Source of the DNA: Thiorhodococcus minor
GTDB taxonomy: Bacteria; Pseudomonadota; Gammaproteobacteria; Chromatiales; Chromatiaceae
Direction of reading: 5' to 3'
NCBI RefSeq assembly: GCF_010820565.1
Contig: NZ_JAAIJQ010000018.1
Location: 1 to 64,000, forward strand
DNA: 64,000 bases
The notes under the pieces are model-generated. The model ran no database searches. It had not been told where the DNA came from and worked only from the letters and a program-made list of their open reading frames with translations. Shown here piece after piece: positions 1 to 8,013 of this stretch. Position numbers and translations under genes: made by a program. The first letter of the stretch is position 1. Each line of letters starts with the position of its first letter.

Positions 1-83
1 CGATACTGGGCTCGCGGCGCACGATTACCCAGGCGGGAGTCACACCCGCTAGAACACGCGGCCTTGCCAGGCCGCACCATCCC

Positions 84-1178
84 CTATTCCGATGGGTGCC
101 TTTCGTCATCCGTCGGATCCTGAGGGGCGAAAGCGGCAACCTCCTTGGCCTCGACCTCCGGGCCGAGCATGATCGCCAGGGGCTGGGTTTGAGGACTCGT
201 GCTCAGGGCGATTTTTAGCGCCATGGTGAGCGGCACCGACAGGAACATGCCGACGGAGCCGAGCACATACCCCCAAAAGATCAAGGATATAAAGACGACC
301 AGCGTGGAGAGTCCGAGCCCGCGCCCCATGACCCGAGGCTCGATCACATTCCCGATCAGGATATTCACGACCAGGTAGCCAAGGGCCGCGAGCAGCGCAG
401 ACTCAGGTCCAAGCTGCACCAGGGCAAGCAATACCGCTGGAATCGCGGCGATGATGGAACCGATCGTGGGCACGAAGTTGAGCAAGAAGGCGAGCATGGC
501 CCACATGGCCGCGAAGTCGACACCGAGGAAGGTCAGCCAGATCCAGACCAGCACACCCGTCGCCAGGCTGGTGTTCGCCTTGATGAACATGTAGCGGTTG
601 ATAGTCTTCACGACTTCCTGCAAGTGGACGAGCGTCGCCTGCGGCGCCCGCAGGGCGACGCGCAGCTTGCTGGGCAGGCTATGCGCCTCGAGCAAGATGA
701 AGATGACCGTCAAGAGGATCAGAAAGGCATTGGCCAGCACGCCGCTCAGTCCTTTGATCAGGTCGCTCGCAAGCCCGAGAATCCCGGACGGGTCGATGAA
801 GGAGTTCAGCACGCTACGGGAGACGTGCAGGCCGACCTCGTCGAGCCGGGTCACAAGCTCGCCCGACATCACATTCAGTCGTTGCTGATACTCCGGGAGG
901 CTCGCATTGAAGTCATTCAGGGCGCCCGTGAAGAGTCCGATGATGGCGCCGCCGACGCCCACCAGAAGCGCGACCACCACGAGCATCGCGGCCCAGCCGG
1001 GCAGGCCGCGGTGTCGCAAATATTGAAGCGGCGGCTCGACCAGCACCGCGATGAAAACCGCCAGAAGAAAGGGGGTCACCAGGTTGGTCGCAGCCTTCAG
1101 GCCCGCGACGACGACGACGAAGGCGCCGGCGACCAGCAGAAAGCGTGCGGCTGGCGTGAATCCGAGTTGTTGATCCAT
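84..1178 (-). CDS. AI-2E family transporter (PerM/YdiK-type permease)
   Basis: Predicted inner-membrane permease of about 364 residues, the usual size for the AI-2E/UPF0118 family. The sequence shows an N-terminal hydrophobic pair, a soluble amphipathic middle region (around residues 100-190 with SLPEYQQRLN and a helix-rich segment), then a cluster of membrane helices including FLLNFVPTIGSIIAAIPAVL and LIGNVIEPRVMGRGLGLS, which are signatures of the family. Members export autoinducer-2, ions or other small solutes; the substrate cannot be told from sequence. The open frame extends upstream to about 1325, but that part lies in a group II intron remnant, so the ATG giving MDQQLGF is preferred. 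No operon partner is visible. Family assignment is strong, function is open. Confidence 0.85.
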   Translation of the reverse strand: MDQQLGFTPAARFLLVAGAFVVVVAGLKAATNLVTPFLLAVFIAVLVEPPLQYLRHRGLPGWAAMLVVVALLVGVGGAIIGLFTGALNDFNASLPEYQQRLNVMSGELVTRLDEVGLHVSRSVLNSFIDPSGILGLASDLIKGLSGVLANAFLILLTVIFILLEAHSLPSKLRVALRAPQATLVHLQEVVKTINRYMFIKANTSLATGVLVWIWLTFLGVDFAAMWAMLAFLLNFVPTIGSIIAAIPAVLLALVQLGPESALLAALGYLVVNILIGNVIEPRVMGRGLGLSTLVVFISLIFWGYVLGSVGMFLSVPLTMALKIALSTSPQTQPLAIMLGPEVEAKEVAAFAPQDPTDDERHPSE

Positions 1179-1380
1179 TCGTTCGTTCAGAAAAGGCAGA
1201 AAAGGGTAGAGTAGAGAGCAGGTATCCGACTGCCTTAGATTCGACCTAGCTGTTTCCGCCCCTTTCGTTTGGCGGTGCCTCAACAGCCGACCCGTAGCCA
1301 TAGGATACCAGCCTTCCCTCATCAAACCGTGCGCACGATTCTCCCGTACACGGCTTTCCGATGTGCTTCACGCCGAGGCA
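1179..1380 (-). mobile_element. group II intron 3' remnant (domain V-like hairpin)
   Basis: On the minus strand positions 1357-1324 form a 34-nt hairpin starting AAAGCCGTGTACGGG and ending CACGGTTT. This matches the layout of group II intron domain V: an AGC triad near the 5' base, a GNRA-like tip, a bulged 3' arm and a closing CGGTT. The following bases down to about 1200 resemble the domain VI/3'-end tail of bacterial introns (TGATGAGGG directly after the hairpin). I see no intron-encoded reverse transcriptase upstream, so this is a fragment. It ends just before the start of the AI-2E gene and fakes an N-terminal extension of it. The exact 3' splice boundary cannot be placed by eye. Confidence 0.55.
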
Positions 1381-1796
1381 TGCGCCGACTCATGGGCACC
1401 GCTCCGGTGACCAGCACCGGATTCGAGGCAGCGCACAACAGGCAAATCAAGCGGTTGCGCGATCACACTTATCGTGACCTTCACAGCCATGATGGAAGGG
1501 GCGTCTGTCATCGCCCAGCCGGTCACATCCTGCCGGCAATATTCTCCCGGATGGACAAGCGCGGAGATCGTGCGCCTATTCCGCGTCCGCCGCGAGAACG
1601 GCGCTTAACCGCAATGCCGTTCAACGGAACAGCACGATGCTCTCCTCGAAGGGTCTGGTCGGCTGAGGAGGATGTCGGTGGTGCGCACGCTTCTTGGGCA
1701 ATCTGCTCATCTCTTGTTTGATGACGCGGGGATTGATCCGGTGCAGCTATTCAGGACGCTTTGCCAAACAACCGGCCAAACCTCTAAGTTCGTGAC
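1381..1796. other. intergenic stretch, no gene recognised
   Basis: About 400 bases between the intron remnant and the IS66 remnant. Open frames exist here on the plus strand (for example from 1672), but their translations show no family signature and no strong ribosome binding site. It is probably scar sequence from successive mobile-element insertions. Confidence 0.4.
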
Positions 1797-2345
1797 ATGT
1801 CTGAGTCACCGCCTGCAACCGACTGCCTTGAAAGCAAAAGACGCCGAGCTGGTGTGGCTGCGCGCGGAGAATGCGGCGTTGCGCGCCAAAATGGCCGGGC
1901 AGACAGCGCAGATTGCCCAGCACCTTGAGCATATCCAGGAACTTGAAGCGCGCCTAGCCAAGGATAGACACAACTCCAGCAGGCCGGCGTCCTCGGATCC
2001 TCCATTCGACGGACCGCCACCGCCTTCGCCGCGCGAGCGCAGTGGCAAGCCGCCAAGCGGACAGAAAGGCCACTCGGGCGCTGCCCGCGCCCTCCTCGAT
2101 GATGCCGAACAGACCATGGTCGTGCCCTTGAGCGGGCCATGCAGCTGCGGGCCTGATCGCGCGGAATCAACGCGGAGGCTTGAGCCGAGCGGCGCCAGTG
2201 CGTCGATCTCGTGGTGTGCCGCCAGGTCAGCGAATAGCGCACCGTGACGGGCCGATGCGCCTGCGGTCAGATCCATTGCAGCGCCTTGCCCGAAGACGTT
2301 GCTGAGGTTCCGTCTCGCCGATACCACTTACAGATGCCCCATCCT
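1797..2345 (+). pseudogene. IS66-family transposase (TnpC) remnant
   Basis: The ATG at 1797 begins MSESPPATDCLESK, a typical IS66 TnpC start. One frame change in the AAAA run near 1833 then gives AELVWLRAENAAL and the diagnostic IS66 leader (RLAKDRHNSSRPASSDPP, then GQKGHSG). A further frame change near 2150 restores CVDLVVCRQVSE, followed by an in-frame TAG near 2236 where intact copies have a Tyr, and then a zinc-ribbon part (GRCACGQIHC). The catalytic DDE domain is missing. The element is therefore truncated, has at least two frameshifts and a stop, and cannot be active. No matching 3' end or partner orfs (tnpA/tnpB) are seen. Confidence 0.75.
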
Positions 2346-2478
2346 CCCCAGCCCAGATCTCGCCGCTCCGGGCGATCCTTTCGGCGCCCGGTCGTTTAGA
2401 ATTGCGGCATCTGCAACCATCTGAGCGCGGGGGGCGGCCAGCCGCTCCCGATCTCACAAGCCTTTCCGGACCCTGAAC

Positions 2479-3201
2479 ATGACCGAGCATACCCACAACG
2501 TCGACCGCGCCGAGATCAGCAAGTTCGAGGAGCTTGCCTCGCGTTGGTGGGACCCGAACAGCGAGTTCAAGACGCTGCATGACATCAACCCGCTGCGGCT
2601 GGATTATGTCGAGCGCGGCGCCGGCGGGCTCGACGGCAAGCGCGTGCTGGACGTCGGCTGCGGCGGGGGCATCCTCTCCGAGAGCATGGCGCAGCGCGGC
2701 GCCCAGGTCATGGGCATCGACATGGGGGACATGCCGCTACGCATCGCCGAGCTGCACACCTTGGAGAGCGGCGTCGAGGTCGAGTACCGCCGCGTCCCGG
2801 TCGAGGCCCTGGCCGCCGAGCAGCCGGAGAGCTTCGACGTCGTGACCTGCATGGAGATGCTGGAGCACGTGCCCAGCCCGGCCTCGGCGATCGACGCCTG
2901 TGCCCGTCTGGTACGGCCCGGCGGCAAGGTCTTCTTCTCGACCCTGAACCGCAACCCCAAGTCCTATCTTCTCGCCGTCGTCGGGGCCGAGTACATCATG
3001 GGCATGCTGCCCCGAGGGACGCACGACTTCTCGCGCTTCATCCGCCCCTCCGAGCTGGACGCTTGGATCCGGCCGACCTGCATTCGCACCACCGACATGA
3101 GCGGCATGACCTATAACCCGCTGACCCAGGTCTACAAGCTCGACCCGCACAACCTGGACGTGAACTACCTGGTCACCTGCGTGCGCGACACCCATGGCTG
3201 A
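2479..3201 (+). CDS. ubiG: UbiG: ubiquinone biosynthesis O-methyltransferase
   Basis: SAM-dependent enzyme that performs both O-methylations of ubiquinone synthesis (2-polyprenyl-6-hydroxyphenol and 3-demethylubiquinol). The 240-residue length fits the family. Visible are the family-specific N-terminus ([20 protein letters not shown], residues 6-25), the SAM-binding glycine loop [13 protein letters not shown] (about residues 56-68), and the post-I/II motifs [11 protein letters not shown] and [14 protein letters not shown]. It overlaps the downstream phosphatase gene by 8 bp, so the two are translationally coupled. The same ubiG - phosphatase - yciK order is found in pseudomonads. Start: ATG at 2479 gives the canonical [10 protein letters not shown]-terminus. 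Confidence 0.96.
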   Translation: MTEHTHNVDRAEISKFEELASRWWDPNSEFKTLHDINPLRLDYVERGAGGLDGKRVLDVGCGGGILSESMAQRGAQVMGIDMGDMPLRIAELHTLESGVEVEYRRVPVEALAAEQPESFDVVTCMEMLEHVPSPASAIDACARLVRPGGKVFFSTLNRNPKSYLLAVVGAEYIMGMLPRGTHDFSRFIRPSELDAWIRPTCIRTTDMSGMTYNPLTQVYKLDPHNLDVNYLVTCVRDTHG

Positions 3202-3877
3202 GGCCGCGCCGGTACGGGACGGCGCCGTCCTCTTCGACCTGGACGGCACCTTCGCGGACACCGCCCCCGACATGGCGGCGGCGCTCGACGAGATGCTGCG
3301 GGCACGCGACCGCGCGCCCCTGCCCTTCGCGCAGGTCCGCCCCTTTTGCTCCTACGGCGCGCGCGGCATCCTCAAGGTCGGCTTCGGACTGGAGCCCCAG
3401 GACGCCGCCTTCGAGTCCTTGCGCACGGAATACCTGGAGATCTACGCCGCCGCGCTGGTGCGCGAGACCACGCCCTTCCCCGGCATCGCCGAGCTGGTCG
3501 ATGCCCTGGAGGAGCGCGGCCTGCCCTGGGGCATCGTGACCAACAAGCCGACCTATCTCACCCTGCCGCTGATGGCGCAGATCGGCTTTCGCGAGCGCGC
3601 CGCCTGCATCGTCTGCGGCGACACCGCCGCCCGGCCCAAGCCGCATCCCGATCCCATGTTCCACGCCTGCGAGCTGATCGGCATGGATCCCGCGCGCTGC
3701 TGGTACCTCGGCGATGCGGAGCGCGACATCCGCGCGGGGCTCGCGGCCGGCATGGGCACCCTGGCGGCCTGCTTCGGCTATCTGGGCGAGGATGACGACG
3801 CCGCGACCTGGGGCGCGCATGGGCTGGTGGAGCATCCGCTGGACGTCTTGGCCTGGCTGCCCCAAGCCAACGCTTGA
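3194..3877 (+). CDS. HAD-family phosphatase, MupP/Gph-like
   Basis: HAD-superfamily hydrolase of 227 residues with motif [13 protein letters not shown] (nucleophile and acid/base Asp), motif II/III region [12 protein letters not shown], and motif [14 protein letters not shown]. Two candidate roles exist: phosphoglycolate phosphatase (Gph), which clears the 2-phosphoglycolate of Rubisco oxygenation, or MupP, the N-acetylmuramate-6-phosphate phosphatase of the peptidoglycan recycling shunt. Position directly after ubiG and before yciK, and the C-terminal [14 protein letters not shown], resemble MupP of Pseudomonas. Sequence alone does not settle it. The start overlaps ubiG by 8 bp and the stop overlaps the next ATG by one base. 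Confidence 0.82.
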   Translation: MAEAAPVRDGAVLFDLDGTFADTAPDMAAALDEMLRARDRAPLPFAQVRPFCSYGARGILKVGFGLEPQDAAFESLRTEYLEIYAAALVRETTPFPGIAELVDALEERGLPWGIVTNKPTYLTLPLMAQIGFRERAACIVCGDTAARPKPHPDPMFHACELIGMDPARCWYLGDAERDIRAGLAAGMGTLAACFGYLGEDDDAATWGAHGLVEHPLDVLAWLPQANA

Positions 3878-4716
3878 TGAACGACACCGTCGAGGCATCC
3901 GCCTGGGGCTTCCCCAACGCGGCGACACCGCCTGGCTCGGCCACCTACTACAGCATCCGCCTCGCGCCCGCGCCGCTGCGCGACGACCTCGCCGCCCTCT
4001 TCGGCTGGCGTCACCAGGTGCGCGCGGTGCTGGACGAGGTCACGGACCCGAGCGTCGCGGCGGCCAAGCTCGCCTGGTGGCGCGCCGAGATCGAGCGCGC
4101 ACGTAGCGGCGAGGCGCGACATCCCCTCTCCCAGCGGCTGACATCGCTCATGGCGCGTGCCGAGCTGCCGAGCGCGCCCTTCGACGAGGTCGTCGAGACT
4201 TGCACCAACGTCTTGGAGCGGCGCTTTCCAGAGGATGAGGCGGCCTGGATCCAGAGCGCCGAGCGGGATCTCGGCGCCATCGCGGAGCTGGGCGCCCGCT
4301 GTCTCGGGCAGTCTGCTGCAGCTGACCTGGAGATCGCGCGACGCATTGGCGCCTACTGCGCCTTGGTGGAGCGTCTGAGAGACGCCGGATGGCTGCTGCG
4401 GCATGGGCGCTTGGGCATCCTGCCGGTCGACCAGATCGCTGGAGCGGGCCTCACGCCAGAAAGGCTGCGCACACCCGAAGGGCGCGCGGCCTTGCCCGAG
4501 CTGCTGGCAGAGGCCGCCAAGAAGCTCGCACCGATCACGGTCGCCATCGACAGCTCGGGATGCAGGCCGCCGGCCATGCTCCGCATCCATCGCCGCCTGC
4601 ATGCGCTCCTGCTGCACGAGCTGGAAGCGAGCCGCTTCGATGTCCTGGATCAGCGCATCTCAGTGACGCCGATCCGCAAGCTCTGGCATGCGTGGCGGGA
4701 GAGCCGCGCACGCTGA
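3877..4716 (+). CDS. squalene/phytoene synthase-like protein, degenerate
   Basis: A 279-residue member of the squalene/phytoene synthase fold (closest in style to HpnC/NDUFAF6-type proteins). The first Asp-rich helix is recognisable (VLDEVTDPSVAAAKLAWW, D53/E54/D57), as is the C-terminal prenyl-synthase helical pattern. The second Asp-rich motif, normally RDxxxD followed by an Arg-rich turn, reads RDAGWLLRHGRLGILP at 168-183: the first Asp survives but the second acidic pair is Leu-Leu. It may therefore be a non-catalytic assembly-factor-like homologue rather than a prenyl transferase. The start ATG at 3877 overlaps the upstream TGA. Its last about 96 bp are duplicated downstream (see repeat at 4902). 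Confidence 0.7.
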   Translation: MNDTVEASAWGFPNAATPPGSATYYSIRLAPAPLRDDLAALFGWRHQVRAVLDEVTDPSVAAAKLAWWRAEIERARSGEARHPLSQRLTSLMARAELPSAPFDEVVETCTNVLERRFPEDEAAWIQSAERDLGAIAELGARCLGQSAAADLEIARRIGAYCALVERLRDAGWLLRHGRLGILPVDQIAGAGLTPERLRTPEGRAALPELLAEAAKKLAPITVAIDSSGCRPPAMLRIHRRLHALLLHELEASRFDVLDQRISVTPIRKLWHAWRESRAR

Positions 4717-4901
4717 GCTTTAGAGGGCAATGACGCCAGGCTGGCGAACGCCGATCATGCGCGGCTATTAGCGCCCTGCGTCGGCAGCCTTCTCCTGTCA
4801 GGGACGTAGGGTGGACAAGCGCAGCGCAGTCCACCGGCACCAGCACCAGCACCGGCGCGGGTTTCGGTGGACTGCGCTCTCGCTTGTCCACCCTACGCGG
4901 A
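4621..4901 (+). repeat. 281-bp tandem duplication, copy 1
   Basis: Copy 1 starts inside the synthase-like gene (CTGGAAGCGAGCCGCTTCG) and runs through its stop and the palindromic repeat. Copy 2 follows immediately and repeats the whole unit with few substitutions. The period is 281 bp, seen by aligning the two occurrences of GAAGCGAGCCGCTTCGATG at 4624 and 4905. Confidence 0.9.
4805..4897. repeat. GGTGGAC-type palindromic repeat, paired form
   Basis: Two facing arms: GGTGGACAAGCGCAGCGCAG then TCCACC, and, after a GGCACCAGCACC-rich loop, GGTGGACTGCGCTCTCGCTT then GTCCACCCTA. Each arm is itself a small hairpin and the arms also pair with each other. Same family at 5087, 17483, 27592, 32705, 33999 and 43765. 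Confidence 0.88.
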
Positions 4902-5170
4902 CTTGAAGCGAGCCGCTTCGATGTCCTGGATCAGCGCATCTCAGTGACGCCGATCCGCAAGCTCTGGCATGCGTGGCGGAAGAGCCGCGCGCGCTGAGCT
5001 CTAAAGCGCAATGACGACTGGGCTAGCGCCGGTTTATAGTGCGCGGTTTTTCGCGCCCTGCGCCGGCAGCCCTCTCCTGTCATGGACGTCGGGCGGACAA
5101 GCAGGGCGCAGTCCACCAGCACCGGCGCGGGTTTCGGTGGGCTGCGCTCTCGCTTGTCCACCCTGCGCGT
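4902..5170 (+). repeat. 281-bp tandem duplication, copy 2
   Basis: Second copy of the unit beginning at 4621. It contains the last about 100 bp of the synthase-like gene as a dead duplicate, then the palindrome. It is about 12 bp shorter because copy 1 has extra CAGCAC units in the palindrome loop. Substitutions are scattered, so the duplication is not recent. Confidence 0.88.
5087..5167. repeat. GGTGGAC-type palindromic repeat, paired form (duplicate)
   Basis: Copy of the repeat at 4805, carried within the second unit of the tandem duplication. The arms differ at a few bases (GGGCGGACAAGC, CACCCTGCG). Nothing else is recognisable between 5168 and the yciK start at 5241. Confidence 0.85.
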
Positions 5171-5240
5171 GCATCTCCAAGGACACAGGGCGTCTGGCGC
5201 GCCGGCAACCCCAAATACCGAATCAGAGGCAGACTCACTA

Positions 5241-6029
5241 ATGGAGAAGACGCAAGCCGACGACAAGCCCCTGAGCGAGCGCATCGTCCTCGTCACAGGC
5301 GCGCTCGAGGGCATCGGCCGCGCGGTCTCGCTCGCCAGCGCCGCTGCTGGGGCGACCGTCGTCCTGACTTCCTTCAAGCAGAAGGATCTCGAGCCGGTCT
5401 ACGACGAGATCGTCTCTCGCGGCGGCCCGGAGCCGGCCATCCTCCCGCTGAATCTCCACAAGGCGACCGAGGCCGATTACATCGCCGCCGCCAACGTCAT
5501 CGGCGAGAGCTTCGCCCGGCTCGACGGCCTGGTGCATTGCGCCGCCTTCGCGCCCTACCTGAGCCGGATCGACGACTATGACGTCAAGGAGTGGGAGAAG
5601 GTCGTCCACGTCAACCTCAATGCCCCCTTCATGCTCACCCAGGCGTGCCTGCCCTTGCTGCGGGCCGCCCCGGACGCCTCCGTGATCTTCACCTCCGACC
5701 GCGTCGGGCGCACCGGCAAGGCCTACTGGGGCGCTTTCGCCGCAGCCAAGTTCGGGATCGAGGGGCTGATGCAGGTCCTCGCGGAAGAAACCAGCGAGAA
5801 CGGCGCACTGCGGGTCAACAGCATCGACCCGGGTGTGGTGCGCACGACCATGCGCGTCACCCTCTATCCAGGTGAAGATCCGAACGTCAATCCGCTGCCC
5901 GAGACCATCACGCCCGCCTATATCGCCCTGCTGGGGGCGCAGACGCGCGGGCTGACGGGTCACGCCTTCAGCGTGGATCCGGAAACCGGCGGTCTTGCCG
6001 AATATCCGGGAGCGGCTGGCTCGCATTAG
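5241..6029 (+). CDS. YciK-family SDR with altered catalytic residues
   Basis: Short-chain dehydrogenase fold, 262 residues, closest in pattern to YciK. The nucleotide loop TGALEGIG (residues 19-26) is intact. Three other motifs have changed relative to YciK: the NAG turn reads CAA (100-102), the active-site Ser region reads TSDRVG (151-156) instead of TSSSVG, and the YxxxK motif reads FAAAK (166-170), with the catalytic Tyr replaced by Phe. The structural Asn (VNLNAPF) and Lys170 remain. A Tyr at 162 is nearby but out of register. It may have lost redox activity. ATG at 5241 was chosen because the longer frame runs through repeat DNA. The 3' end overlaps the convergent ATPase D gene by 4 bases. 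Confidence 0.85.
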   Translation: MEKTQADDKPLSERIVLVTGALEGIGRAVSLASAAAGATVVLTSFKQKDLEPVYDEIVSRGGPEPAILPLNLHKATEADYIAAANVIGESFARLDGLVHCAAFAPYLSRIDDYDVKEWEKVVHVNLNAPFMLTQACLPLLRAAPDASVIFTSDRVGRTGKAYWGAFAAAKFGIEGLMQVLAEETSENGALRVNSIDPGVVRTTMRVTLYPGEDPNVNPLPETITPAYIALLGAQTRGLTGHAFSVDPETGGLAEYPGAAGSH

Positions 6030-6640
6030 CGTCGGTCGTAGGAACGGCGCGCGCGCACGGACTCCTCACGCTCCAGCTCCTCCAGCGCGGCCTCGACGCT
6101 CGCGAGGCTCTCCTGGACCTCCGGCAAGAGCACGTCCTCCAGGGCTCGGGCGCGCCGGGCGGTGCGGGCGTATTCGACGCGCAGCCGCTCCAGATTCGCG
6201 CTCATGGCGGCGAGCCGCGCGGCCTTCTCCATAAGCCCCCGATAGGCGACGCGGCAGGCGTCGCCTTCCGGGCTCGCGGCGATGCTCGGACTCACCCAGC
6301 CTGGCTCCTCTCCGGTCAGACGGACCTCTTGCAGCGCCACGCCGATGACCTTGCGCTCGCTCAGCTCCAACGCCGCCCGGGAGTCGTCCAGCGCCGGGTA
6401 GAGCGCCAGATCCTGAAGGCCGTGACGGGCCACCGCCGCCTCCAGGGCCTTTCCCGCCGCCGCATAGTCGGCATCGAAATCCGCCTTTCCCCGCTCGTAG
6501 CGGGCGATCTCCGCAACGATCTCGGCGGCGAGGATGAGCCGCTTTTCGTCGAGAAAGCGATAGCCCTCCTGCAGACCGGCCCGCTCCTCTTTCAGCTCCA
6601 GCAGGGCGCTCTGGGTCGGGATGATGGTATCGACCGTCAT
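6026..6640 (-). CDS. V/A-type ATPase subunit D, operon 1
   Basis: Central-stalk subunit D of the rotary V/A-ATPase, 204 residues. It turns within the A3B3 head and links it to the membrane rotor. The N-terminus PTQSALLELKEERAGLQEGY followed by FLDEKRLIL is the family signature, and the C-terminus (residues about 150-200) is a long coiled coil ending in RSYDRR. Its ATG overlaps the stop of subunit B (ATGA at 6637-6640). It is the last gene of operon 1 and converges on yciK with a 3-4-base overlap, leaving no room for a terminator between them. Confidence 0.92.
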   Translation of the reverse strand: MTVDTIIPTQSALLELKEERAGLQEGYRFLDEKRLILAAEIVAEIARYERGKADFDADYAAAGKALEAAVARHGLQDLALYPALDDSRAALELSERKVIGVALQEVRLTGEEPGWVSPSIAASPEGDACRVAYRGLMEKAARLAAMSANLERLRVEYARTARRARALEDVLLPEVQESLASVEAALEELEREESVRARRSYDRR

Positions 6641-8013
6641 GACAGATGCTCGCGGATCTGACGGTCATCGAGCCGATGCAGCTCGCCCGGCGGCAGGAAA
6701 CGCAAGACCGACCAGCCGGCGCCCATGCTCTCCTCGAGGGTGCGGACCGCGTCGGACTGATTGATGACCTCGCGCTCGAAGGCATCCCCAAAGGCGAGCA
6801 GCTTGCGATCCTTCTCCGCAAGCCCCTCCTCGCCCACCACGCTCGCGAGGACCCGGGTCTGCTGCGCCTGGCTGTAGGAGGCATAGAGCTGCGCGGCGAG
6901 CGCGGGATGATCCGGATGCGTGCGCCCCCTCCCGGTGCCGTCCTTCATCAAGCGCGACAGGCTGGGCAGCAGACGGATGGGCGGATAGAGGTCGCGACGG
7001 TGCAGCTCGCGGTCGAGGACGATCTGCCCCTCGGTGATGTAGCCGGTCAGATCCGGGATGGGGTGGGTGATGTCGTCGTTCGGCATGGTCAGGATGGGGA
7101 TCTGAGTCACCGAGCCGGGCCGGCCTTGGATGCGTCCGGCGCGCTCGTAGAGGGTCGCAAGGTCCGAGTACATGTAGCCCGGATAGCCCTTGCGGCTCGG
7201 CACCTCGCCGCGGCTCGCCGAGACCTCGCGCAGCGCCTCGCAGTAGTTGGTGAGGTCGGTGAGGATCACCAGGACGTGCTTGCCCTCGGTGAAGGCCAGA
7301 TACTCGGCCGCCGTCAGCGCGAAGCGCGCCGTCAGCAGGCGCTGGGCGCTGGAGTCGCTCGCCAGGTTGAGGAAGAGCACCGTCCGCGCCAGCGCCCCGC
7401 TGCGCTCCATCTCCTCGCGGAAGAACTCGGCGCTGTCGTGGGGGATCCCGATGCCCGCGAAGACGATGGCGAAGTCATCGCCCTGCTCGTCCGGCAGCCG
7501 GGCATTGCGGGCGATGTCGACGGCGATGCGGTCATGCGGCAGACCGCCGCCCGAGAAGAGCGGCAGCTTCTGACCGCGCACCAGGCTGTTCATCAGATCG
7601 ATGGCGCTGAAGCCCGTCTCCAGATACTCGTCCGGGGCTGTGCGTGCGGAGGGCTTGATCGGCAGCCCGTCGACCCGGTAGGCCCGCGCGGCGGCCAAGG
7701 GCGGCCCGCCGTCGAGCGGTTTGCCGATGCCATTGAAGACGCGCCCGAGCAGGCCAGGCCCGACGTGAAAGCGCAGCGGCTCGCCGAAGAAGCGCACACG
7801 TGTGCCGCTCAGGGTCAGACCGGCCGTCTCGTCCAGCATCTCGACCGTGACCGACTCCTGCTCTAGCGCCGCAATGCGGCCAAGTCGAACCGAGCCGTCC
7901 GGTCCCTCGACCTCGACCGCCTCGTTCAGCCCAACGTCCAGACTGCGCTTGAGAAACAGCAGCGGCCCCTCGGCCCGGTAGGCGATCTCTTCGCCGATGA
8001 GTCTCGCGTACAT
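6637..8013 (-). CDS. V/A-type ATPase subunit B, operon 1
   Basis: Non-catalytic head subunit, 458 residues. As in all B subunits the Walker A is degenerate (LPLFSGGGLPHDRIA instead of a GxxxxGKT loop), while the rest of the nucleotide fold is well kept: FAGIGIPHDSAEFF, VLVILTDLTNYCEALREVSA, PSRKGYPGYMYSDLATLYERAG and DLTGYITEGQI. An AGGAG Shine-Dalgarno sits before the ATG. Unusually, the A gene is not its upstream neighbour; A lies 9.5 kb away at 17510, so B and D must have their own promoter or be read from the intervening genes. Confidence 0.94.
   Translation of the reverse strand: MYARLIGEEIAYRAEGPLLFLKRSLDVGLNEAVEVEGPDGSVRLGRIAALEQESVTVEMLDETAGLTLSGTRVRFFGEPLRFHVGPGLLGRVFNGIGKPLDGGPPLAAARAYRVDGLPIKPSARTAPDEYLETGFSAIDLMNSLVRGQKLPLFSGGGLPHDRIAVDIARNARLPDEQGDDFAIVFAGIGIPHDSAEFFREEMERSGALARTVLFLNLASDSSAQRLLTARFALTAAEYLAFTEGKHVLVILTDLTNYCEALREVSASRGEVPSRKGYPGYMYSDLATLYERAGRIQGRPGSVTQIPILTMPNDDITHPIPDLTGYITEGQIVLDRELHRRDLYPPIRLLPSLSRLMKDGTGRGRTHPDHPALAAQLYASYSQAQQTRVLASVVGEEGLAEKDRKLLAFGDAFEREVINQSDAVRTLEESMGAGWSVLRFLPPGELHRLDDRQIREHLS

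Noticed and set aside
3194-3877. Calling the HAD gene simply gph
   Set aside because: Neighbours and the C-terminus fit MupP at least as well; left as MupP/Gph-like.
4805-5167. CRISPR array
   Set aside because: The repeats are palindromes of two units in a tandem duplication; no regular spacers.
6646-7866. 406-residue open frame on the plus strand, antisense to ATPase B1
   Set aside because: Its residues (RRQETQDRPAG, GDVAGQIRDGVGDVVV) are the reverse-strand shadow of a strong B subunit; high GC keeps antisense frames open.
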